Shown here: in pieces, positions 15,021 to 20,942 of the stretch
How positions within the stretch are numbered: position 1 is the first letter of the stretch
Layout of the letters: every line of letters begins with the position of its first letter
NCBI GenBank assembly: GCA_937925605.1
Contig: CALALV010000043.1
Span: 1-20,942, forward strand
From: an uncultured Woeseia sp.
GTDB taxonomy: Bacteria > Pseudomonadota > Gammaproteobacteria > Steroidobacterales > Woeseiaceae
DNA length: 20,942 bases
Direction of reading: 5' to 3'
Position numbers and translations under genes: made by a program
Notes under the pieces: model-generated
The model's database searches: none
The model's input: the letters and a program-made list of their open reading frames with translations, nothing else
Told to the model about the DNA's origin: nothing

Positions 15021-17381
15021 GTGCAGCATCCGGCAGGGCAGGCGACGGTCACGCAACGCGGCGCGTTGCTGCTCGCCGGTCTCCTGTGTTCGCTGCTGGC
15101 TGGCGGCGGCGCCGCAAGCGCCCAGGGCGCCGACACCGTCGCGGCGCCGGTCGGCCGCGCCGTCAGCGAGGTCATCGACGACTGGCGCCGGCGCGGCGTC
15201 CCGTTCGCCTACAGCACCGAGCTGCTCGACGAGCGGGTCGTCGTTATCGCCGAGCCCGCGAGCAGCGACGCGCGGGAGATGGTCAGCGCGCTGCTTGCGC
15301 CCTACGGCCTGCGCCTCTACGAGATCGAGGGCCTGCTGGTCGTCGGCCGCGCGGCGGCCGCGCCGGCGACGCCGCCGCCGCCGAGCCCGGTCGGCGCTTC
15401 GCGGCAGGAGCCGGCGTTGCCGGAAGTTACGGTGTCCGCGAGCCGCTACGAGGTCCTGCGCGAGCTGCTCGAGGCCCCGTCCTTCATCAGTCAGCGCACG
15501 ATCCAGCAGCTGCCGCTGCTCGGCGAGGACCCGTTGCGCGCGGTGCAGCGACTGCCCGGCAATGCCTCGAGCGGCCTGTCGGCGAAGAGTCACCTGCGCG
15601 GCAGCGCCGAGCGCGACACCGGCCTCGTGCTGAACGGGCAGCGCCTGCTCGACCCGTTTCACGTGCGCGACTACCAGAACCTGTTCAGCGCGATCGACGC
15701 GCGCGCGATCGCGGGCGTCGAGGTGTATACCGGGGGCTTCCCGGTGCAGTACGGCGACGGGCTCGGCGGGCTCGTGCTGATCGACACGATCTCGCCGGAC
15801 AGCGACCGGCAGACGGAGATCGGGCTGTCGGTCTACAACACGTCGTTCCTGACCGCCGGGCGCGCGGCCGGCGGCGACGTCGAGTGGCTGCTGTCGGCGC
15901 GGCGCGGCAATCTCGACCTCGTGCTGAACGGCGAACTCGGCGAACCGTCCTACAACGACGTCTTCGCCGAGATCGGCTTCCGGCTGCTACCGGGTACGCA
16001 GGTCTCGATCAACGCGCTGGTCGCGAACGACAACGTCGTGGCCGTGACCGAGACCGACCCGGCGGAGCGCGAGACCTCGAGCAACGATACCCGCAACGCG
16101 CAGTTCTGGATCAACTGGAGCCAGGACTGGAGCGAGCGGCTGTCGAGTTACACGACGCTGTCCGTGTCCACGCTCGGCAGCGCGCGCGTCGGCCGTGCCG
16201 ACGATCCGGAAGAGATCATCGCCCGGGTCGACGACAACCGCGACATCGACGTGCTGGGTCTGCGGCAGGGCTGGGCCTACGACGCCGGCGACCACCGCCT
16301 CTCCTGGGGCGCGGCTGTCCGGCACGTGGACGCCCGTTTTCGCTACCGGGGGTCGGCCGACCTGTTCGGCCACTTCGCGAGTTTCCGCGACCGGCCGACC
16401 ACGATCCGGCGGGACGTCGACCGGCGGGTCGACGGCGACACGCTGGCCGTCTACCTGGCCGACCGCTGGAGCCTGAGCGACCGGCTTATCGCCGAGTTCG
16501 GCCTGCGCTGGGACAAGCAGACCTACACCGACGCGGCGGACTCGACCCAGTTCAGCCCCCGCCTGAGCCTGCTGTACCGGCTCGACCCGCAGACGGACCT
16601 GCGCCTGAGCGCCGGCCGCTATTTCCAGTCGCACGCGGTCGACGAGCTGCAGGTCGAGGACGGCGTCACGCGGTACTTTCCTGCAGAGCGCGCGGACCAG
16701 CTGATCGTCGGGCTCGAGCGCCGCGTCAGCGAGCGCCTCGCGTGGCGCGCGGAGGCCTACGTCAAGGACATGAGCCGGCTGCGCACGCGCTACGAGAGCA
16801 TGCTCGACCCGCTCGCGGTGATGCCGGAGCTGAAACCGGACCGGGTCGCGATCCCGGCTCGCGACGCGCGCGCGCGGGGTGTCGAGCTGTCGCTCGGCTA
16901 CGACGGCGAGAGCGGCCTCAGCTGGTGGCTCTCCTACACGCTCGCCGAGGCCGAAGACCGCCTTGACGGCCGCTACGTGCCGCGCAGCTGGGACCAGCGG
17001 CATGCCGGCCAGCTGGGAATCCTGTGGCAGAACGCCGACTGGGACCTGTCCGCGGTCGCCTCGGCGCACAGCGGCTGGCCGAAAACCGGCGTGCGCATCG
17101 TGCCCGGCTCGGATCCGGACGAGCCGGAGCTCGAGTTCACCGAGCGCAACGCCGGCCGCTTCGCGACGTTCGCGACGCTGGACCTGCGCGTGGCGCGACG
17201 CGTGCCCGTGCGGATCGGCGAGCTGACGCTGTTCGCCGAGCTGTCGAACGCGACCAACCGCGACAATCCCTGCTGCGTCGACTTCGGGCTCGAAGACGTC
17301 GACGACGCCGTGGTCCTCGAGCAGCTTGACGAGTACTGGTTCCCGTTGTTGCCGGCCGTCGGCATCCTCTGGGAGTTCTAG
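15021..17381 (+). CDS. TonB-dependent outer-membrane receptor with STN signalling domain
   Basis: The protein has about 786 residues. After the signal peptide (GALLLAGLLCSLLAGGGAAS) comes an STN domain (about 40-105: AVSEVIDDWRRRGVPFAYST to YEIEGLLVVG) that contacts FecR. A Pro/Ala linker follows, then PEVTVSASRYEVLRE, where the TonB box is expected, the plug (DPLRAVQRLPGNASS, HLRGSAERDTGLVLNG, VEVYTGGFPVQYGDGLGGLV) and a 22-strand-type barrel ending GILWEF with terminal Phe. It imports an unknown substrate; nothing specifies iron. A Cys-Cys pair near the end (NRDNPCCVDFGLEDVDD) is notable. GTG at 15021 is preferred; a TTG at 14991 overlapping the FecR stop is the alternative. Third gene of the operon. 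Confidence 0.9.
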   Translation: MQHPAGQATVTQRGALLLAGLLCSLLAGGGAASAQGADTVAAPVGRAVSEVIDDWRRRGVPFAYSTELLDERVVVIAEPASSDAREMVSALLAPYGLRLYEIEGLLVVGRAAAAPATPPPPSPVGASRQEPALPEVTVSASRYEVLRELLEAPSFISQRTIQQLPLLGEDPLRAVQRLPGNASSGLSAKSHLRGSAERDTGLVLNGQRLLDPFHVRDYQNLFSAIDARAIAGVEVYTGGFPVQYGDGLGGLVLIDTISPDSDRQTEIGLSVYNTSFLTAGRAAGGDVEWLLSARRGNLDLVLNGELGEPSYNDVFAEIGFRLLPGTQVSINALVANDNVVAVTETDPAERETSSNDTRNAQFWINWSQDWSERLSSYTTLSVSTLGSARVGRADDPEEIIARVDDNRDIDVLGLRQGWAYDAGDHRLSWGAAVRHVDARFRYRGSADLFGHFASFRDRPTTIRRDVDRRVDGDTLAVYLADRWSLSDRLIAEFGLRWDKQTYTDAADSTQFSPRLSLLYRLDPQTDLRLSAGRYFQSHAVDELQVEDGVTRYFPAERADQLIVGLERRVSERLAWRAEAYVKDMSRLRTRYESMLDPLAVMPELKPDRVAIPARDARARGVELSLGYDGESGLSWWLSYTLAEAEDRLDGRYVPRSWDQRHAGQLGILWQNADWDLSAVASAHSGWPKTGVRIVPGSDPDEPELEFTERNAGRFATFATLDLRVARRVPVRIGELTLFAELSNATNRDNPCCVDFGLEDVDDAVVLEQLDEYWFPLLPAVGILWEF

Positions 17382-17386
17382 CGCCG

Positions 17387-17408
17387 CACGCGGGGCGTCC
17401 CCCGCGTG
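17387..17408. terminator. Hairpin after the receptor gene
   Basis: CACGCGGGG (17387-17395) and CCCCGCGTG (17400-17408) form a perfect nine-pair stem with a four-base loop, starting six bases after the receptor stop codon. The following bases ATTTCG are only slightly T-rich. Probable end of the sigma-FecR-receptor transcript, or a processing point. Confidence 0.5.
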
Positions 17409-17428
17409 ATTTCGTACCGACGCCGTAC

Positions 17429-17516
17429 CGACTCCGGTTTGTTCTCGTTGCAAGCGACGAACAGGTGCCGGAGCCGCTTCGGAGTCGCATCGGGTGACGA
17501 AAACAAGCCGGAGTCG
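17429..17516. repeat. Long imperfect inverted repeat with a third internal copy
   Basis: CGACTCCGGTTTGTTCTCG (17429-17447) and CGAAAACAAGCCGGAGTCG (17498-17516) are complementary at 17 of 19 positions, and one of the two others is a G-U pair in RNA. The 50-base loop holds a further CGGAGTCG (17480-17487) able to pair with the same left arm, plus a smaller hairpin (TGTTCTCG at 17440 with CGACGAACA at 17455). A tandem CGTACCGACGC/CGTACCGACTC (11-base period) precedes it. It lies wholly in the 267-base spacer between the receptor and the acidic protein gene. It could be a dispersed intergenic repeat or a structured leader. Confidence 0.7.
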
Positions 17517-17541
17517 CGCCGGCGGTCGCTACGCGCCGAGT

Positions 17542-17570
17542 TGCATCGCAGGAAAATAGACCTGCATCGC
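17542..17570. promoter_or_regulatory. Direct repeat TGCATCGC spaced 21 bases
   Basis: TGCATCGC occurs at 17542-17549 and 17563-17570, exactly two helical turns apart, with AT-richer DNA between (AGGAAAATAGACC). The second copy ends 79 bases before the acidic protein's start. This layout could be a regulator site; no regulator is identified. Confidence 0.25.
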
Positions 17571-17648
17571 CCTGGCATCCGCGACCGGTTTTCGCGCGCG
17601 CGTCCGTCTCACGGCTGAACGAGCAGCCACCCGAACGGGAGAATCGAG

Positions 17649-18455
17649 ATGGACCACAAGTACAGGATACTGCCGGCGCTGATCGCGCTGGCGCTGGCCG
17701 GCCCCGCCCTGGCGCAGGACGAGGATGAGGACGAGGACGAACTCGAATTCGACGAAACGGAGATTTTCTTCGAGCTCAACGACACCGACGGCGACCTCGG
17801 CATCCACGCGCTGATCGACGGCGACGCCTGGAAACGCCTGGTCATGGAACGGCCGGACGGCCGTCGCCAGCTGAACGTGAAGGTGATCGGCGGACTGCGC
17901 CGGCAGGGGCTCACGGAATTCTTCTTCGAGAGCGCCGAGCCGACCTTCGACGAACTCGACCCCGCGACCTTTTTCGCGCGCTTCCCGGCGGGCGAGTGGG
18001 AAGTCGAGGGCGTCACGATCGACGGCGAGGAGATCGAGGGCGAGACGGAGCTGACCCACGTGATGCCCGCGCCGGCTGTCGTGACGATCAACGAGGACGG
18101 CGCCTACGACACGGATTGCGACGACGACGAGTTCACCGAGGTGTCGGCCCCGGTGACCATCTCCTGGGAACCGGTGACGATGTCGCACCCGGACGCAGAC
18201 GGCCCCGGGGCCGGCGTGCAGCCGCCCGTGCCGGTCGAGATCGTCAACTACCAGGTCGTCGTCGAGGCCGAGTTCGAGCTCGACAGCGGCGAGGAGTTTG
18301 CGAGCGTGTACAGCGTGATCCTGCCGCCGGGCGTGACCTCGGTGTCGGTGCCCGCCGAGCTGCTCGAGTTGACCGACGAGTTCAAGTACGAAGTGCTGGC
18401 GCGCGAGGCCAGCTACAACCAGACCGCGGTCGAAAGCTGCTTCGCGCTGGAGTAA
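17649..18455 (+). CDS. Exported acidic protein with fibronectin-type-III-like C-terminal domain
   Basis: The protein has 268 residues. Signal peptide MDHKYRILPALIALALAGPALA is followed at once by an acidic run (QDEDEDEDELEFDETE). The whole mature protein is rich in Asp and Glu with few basic residues. The C-terminal 120 residues (APVTISWEPVTM, EIVNYQVVVEAEFEL, EFKYEVLAREASYNQTAVESC) have the strand pattern of a fibronectin type III domain. Two cysteines (CDDDE and SCFALE) could bond. The charge suggests cation or metal binding, which is inference. The start is set by GGGAG upstream of the ATG. The next gene begins three bases after its stop, so they form a pair, possibly cotranscribed from the receptor operon or from their own promoter in the repeat-rich spacer. 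No named family recognised. Confidence 0.78.
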   Translation: MDHKYRILPALIALALAGPALAQDEDEDEDELEFDETEIFFELNDTDGDLGIHALIDGDAWKRLVMERPDGRRQLNVKVIGGLRRQGLTEFFFESAEPTFDELDPATFFARFPAGEWEVEGVTIDGEEIEGETELTHVMPAPAVVTINEDGAYDTDCDDDEFTEVSAPVTISWEPVTMSHPDADGPGAGVQPPVPVEIVNYQVVVEAEFELDSGEEFASVYSVILPPGVTSVSVPAELLELTDEFKYEVLAREASYNQTAVESCFALE

Positions 18456-18458
18456 TCC

Positions 18459-19340
18459 GTGCGCGCGTTCCCCCCGCGCGCGCGCACAGTCGGGCAGCGC
18501 GCGGCCCCGTGCCGCGCGCTGCTCCTGCTGTTCGCCTGCGCCGCGCTGCCGGTCGCCGCGGAACCCTCCGTGTCCGTGGCCGGGAGCAGCGACTCGCTGT
18601 CGCTGATCGTGCAGGACGCCAGCCTGCGCGGCGTGCTCGAAGTCGTCGCCGGGCACCAGCGCCTGGCCGTCGAGGCGCACGCGGCGCTCGACGAGACGGT
18701 CAGCGTCGAGTACCTGGATGTGCCTCTGGCCGGGCTCGTCCGGCAGCTGCTGCGGGACTACAACTTCACGCTGGAGCTGACGCCCGGGGCCGACGTTGCC
18801 GGCCGCCTGTGGATCCATCCGCGTGGCACGGACGTGCGCCCGCTCGCCGCGCCGCTCGCCTTCGGCAGGCTGAGCGCTGACGATCCCGACGCGGCGCTGG
18901 CGCGCCTTGCGCGCGGCGCTGCGGACGAGCGCCTGGACGCGACGGCCGTGTTCGCGGCCTTCGGCGGCGACGACTCCTTCGTCGCGCTGACGAATGCCCT
19001 GCATGACCCGGAACCGGCCGTGCGCGAGGAGGCCGTGGCCGGCCTGGCCGACCGGCACCCGGCCGAGAGCGTGCACCTGCTCGCGACCGCGCTCGGCGAC
19101 CCGTCGCTGCGGGTTCGCGAAACCGCGCTCGACGCGCTCGCCGACGTCGACAACGATGCGGCCGCCGATGCGATCGCGCCGCTCCTCGCCGCGGGGGACC
19201 CGGCACTGCGGCGGCACGCGATCGATGCGCTCGGCTCGATGAGCGCGGCGCGTGCCGGCCACCTGCTGCAACAGGCCAGGGCCGATGCGGACGCGGAGCT
19301 GGCGGCGCTGGCGGCGGAGTACCTCGCCGAGCGTCAGTAG
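18459..19340 (+). CDS. Exported protein with STN-like domain and HEAT repeats
   Basis: The protein has 293 residues from a GTG start that lies three bases after the previous stop and has GGAG upstream. A signal peptide with an Arg-rich start and hydrophobic core (ALLLLFACAALPVAA) is followed by about 65 residues (LSLIVQDASLRGVLEVVAGH, VSVEYLDVPLAGLVRQLL, YNFTLELTPG) resembling the STN fold of secretins and TonB receptors. From about residue 140 it is all short helix pairs with HEAT-type signatures (LTNALHDPEPAVREEAVAGL, LATALGDPSLRVRETALDAL, APLLAAGDPALRRHAIDALG). HEAT arrays bind other proteins, so this is probably a periplasmic adaptor. Its position after a receptor and FecR that both have STN-type modules suggests it joins the same contacts. 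Function is unknown. Confidence 0.8.
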   Translation: MRAFPPRARTVGQRAAPCRALLLLFACAALPVAAEPSVSVAGSSDSLSLIVQDASLRGVLEVVAGHQRLAVEAHAALDETVSVEYLDVPLAGLVRQLLRDYNFTLELTPGADVAGRLWIHPRGTDVRPLAAPLAFGRLSADDPDAALARLARGAADERLDATAVFAAFGGDDSFVALTNALHDPEPAVREEAVAGLADRHPAESVHLLATALGDPSLRVRETALDALADVDNDAAADAIAPLLAAGDPALRRHAIDALGSMSAARAGHLLQQARADADAELAALAAEYLAERQ

Positions 19341-19344
19341 TCGT

Positions 19345-20942
19345 TCAGAAACGCGACGCGCGGATCCACGTGTCGGCGCGCGCCCAGCTCGACTCGAATT
19401 CGGCGTCGACCGCCGGGTCGGTTTCGCCCTGTGCGGCGAGTGCGGCCTGCAGCCCGTGGAGCGACCAGCCGTTGTGCGGGTGGTCCGCGAGTTCCTCGCG
19501 GTACACGCGCTCCGCGTCCGCCGCGCGGCCGGCCTCGAGCAGCGCGGCGCCAAGCCAGTGGCGCGCGTCGAACGGCAGCGGTTCCGGTTCGTCGTAGGCC
19601 ATCTCGTCCTCGATCGCGACGGCCTGCTCGAAGGCCCCGATCGCGGCCTCGAGTTCGCCGCGATCGCGCAGGATCTCGCCTTCCAGTATATGGGCGAGCG
19701 GTCCGACGACGTGGCGCGCCGGGTGGAAACGGAACGTCGCGTCGGTCGTCGCCGCGAACTCGAGCAACGCATCGCGCAGGCGCTCGGCACGCGCGCCGTC
19801 GCCGTTGCGCAACGCCGCGTAGCCCTGCGCGAAGTCCCACAGCGCGCCGCCGGCTGGATCCGACGGCCGCGCAGCCACGGCCGGGATCTCGTCGAAGCGG
19901 CCGAAGCGGACGAGCGTCAGGACCTCGTACATCGTGTTGCCGGTCAGCTTCGCGTAATCGCGGCCCGCGCGCGTCGCGATCGCGCCCTGGCCGTCATAGG
20001 ACGCGGCGTACAGCAGCATGTGCAGGTTGTGCCACTCGTAGATGGCGACGCCGAGGCCGGCCGCGGCCTTCTGGTCGGAATGCCAGGCCTGCAGGTTCGC
20101 GCGCACCGAGTCGCCCCAGCGGCCGATCTCGTTGAAGGTATGGGACGGCATGTGGTTCAGGTGACTTGCGCCGGGGACCGCGTCGCCGAGCCGTTCCGCG
20201 CAGGGCGCCGCCAGCCCGGGCGTTACGGTCGACTCGGTCGCGTGGATGTACAGGTGGCAGGCACCGGGGTGCGTGATGTCCCGGGCGAGCGCGCCCTCGA
20301 GCACGCGGTGCAGGCGCACGACGTCCGGGTCGTCGAGATCGCGCGTGCCGCGCCGCGGCTCCAGCAGGAACAGCGCCGCGGCGTAGACGGCCGTGACGTC
20401 GAGATCGTCCGGCCAGGCGGCGTGGACCGTGGCCATCGCGTCGGCAAAGGCCTGGTCCTCGGCGCGGCGCGTGGCCGGATCGTAGTCGGCGACGTGCCAG
20501 ACCTGGATGGCCTCGATCAGGTCGCGCTCGACCGGGCTCGCGTTGTCGATGCGGGCCAGCGCGTTTTCCGCGGCGGCGAGCGCATACGGGGCCTTCTCGA
20601 CCGTCTTCGCGCCGTTCAGGTAGGAGCCGAGCGCCCAGGCCTCGCCCCAGTAGCAGATCGCGCAGTCCGGGTCGGCCCGCCAGGCCTCGCGGAACGAGCG
20701 CGCGGCGGCGTCGACCGCGTAGGCGTAGCGCAGCTGCAGGCCCTGGTCGAAGTAGGCCTGGGCGAGTGCGCTGTCGGTCGAGATCGGCCGCGTGAGCGGG
20801 CCCGTCATCGCCGGGTACAGCGGGATCGGCGCGAGGAACGCCGCCGGGTCGCCGCCCGCGTCCATCGAATGCCCGGCGTGACCGCCGGGATCGCCGTTGT
20901 CGCCGGGCGTCGCGGCGCAGCCGGCCAGTAGGATGCAGCAGG
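19345..20942 (-). CDS. TPR-repeat lipoprotein with conserved His motifs, 5' end beyond window
   Basis: The frame stays open to the right edge, so the start is off the window. The first in-window codons read CCILLAGCAATPGDN: LAGC is a lipobox, so this is a lipoprotein and the ATG at 20865 is not the true start. The mature N-terminus has a His/Met-containing GGHAGHSM. The rest is helical TPR repeats. Numbering from the Met at 20865, it carries CAICYWGEAWALGSYLN (Cys68, Cys71), HPGACHLYIHATE (His199, 204, 208) and HLNHMPSHTF (His235, 238, 242). These match a widespread family of TPR proteins with a CYWG motif and a HMPSH motif, of unknown function. The clustered His and Cys suggest metal binding, an inference. 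It converges on the HEAT protein gene with four bases between stops. Confidence 0.85.
   Translation of the reverse strand, partial: CCILLAGCAATPGDNGDPGGHAGHSMDAGGDPAAFLAPIPLYPAMTGPLTRPISTDSALAQAYFDQGLQLRYAYAVDAAARSFREAWRADPDCAICYWGEAWALGSYLNGAKTVEKAPYALAAAENALARIDNASPVERDLIEAIQVWHVADYDPATRRAEDQAFADAMATVHAAWPDDLDVTAVYAAALFLLEPRRGTRDLDDPDVVRLHRVLEGALARDITHPGACHLYIHATESTVTPGLAAPCAERLGDAVPGASHLNHMPSHTFNEIGRWGDSVRANLQAWHSDQKAAAGLGVAIYEWHNLHMLLYAASYDGQGAIATRAGRDYAKLTGNTMYEVLTLVRFGRFDEIPAVAARPSDPAGGALWDFAQGYAALRNGDGARAERLRDALLEFAATTDATFRFHPARHVVGPLAHILEGEILRDRGELEAAIGAFEQAVAIEDEMAYDEPEPLPFDARHWLGAALLEAGRAADAERVYREELADHPHNGWSLHGLQAALAAQGETDPAVDAEFESSWARADTWIRASRF

Noticed and set aside
14963..16966. 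667-codon plus-strand frame overlapping the receptor
   Set aside because: It is the +1 frame of the receptor gene, dominated by Arg/Ala/Gly/Pro with no domains.
15987..17453. 488-codon minus-strand frame
   Set aside because: Shadow of the TonB receptor barrel; composition typical of antisense of high-GC genes.
17378..17618. Small ORFs on both strands in the spacer after the receptor
   Set aside because: Their shared peptide DSGLFS arises from the inverted repeat itself; no ribosome binding site or domain supports coding.

Overview
The window looks like a GC-rich chromosomal segment of a Gram-negative bacterium, most likely a marine or soil gammaproteobacterium. It carries lipoboxes, outer-membrane barrels, a TonB-dependent receptor with a Fec-type sigma/anti-sigma pair, a GT25 glycosyltransferase and a c-di-GMP-I riboswitch. 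The lineage is inferred from gene types and codon bias only. I see no rRNA, tRNA, CRISPR array, insertion sequence or phage gene.

Layout. On the minus strand at the left are the start of an NhaC-type Na+/H+ antiporter (cut by the window edge) and, just upstream of it, a PuuB-like FAD amine oxidase. A 488-base gene-free stretch follows (1592-2079). It holds a class I c-di-GMP riboswitch and its expression platform, and leads into a 1148-residue lipoprotein with four exact 94-residue Ig-like repeats and a C-terminal beta-helix. Two strong hairpins separate this from a thioredoxin-reductase-like ferredoxin-NADP+ reductase. Next come two tightly spaced minus-strand genes for exported proteins (an arginase-fold protein and a VasI-like protein). 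Divergent from them is an ATGA-overlapping pair of exported peptidases (M24 and M28-like). A GT25 glycosyltransferase and a small outer-membrane barrel overlap tail to tail.

The right third is a Fec-type signalling cluster: ECF sigma factor, FecR anti-sigma factor and STN-bearing TonB-dependent receptor. It is followed, after a repeat-rich spacer, by an acidic exported protein and an exported protein with an STN-like domain plus HEAT repeats. The window ends in a minus-strand TPR lipoprotein whose start lies beyond the edge.

Most notable point. The 18 bases at 2041-2058, just upstream of the lipoprotein's ribosome binding site, are complementary at 17 of 18 positions to the 5' half of the riboswitch aptamer (1869-1886). 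The same bases form one arm of a hairpin that hides the ribosome binding site. This gives a complete, readable switch design that predicts c-di-GMP turns translation OFF. The second most interesting region is the sigma/FecR/receptor cluster, where three proteins each carry an STN or STN-like module.
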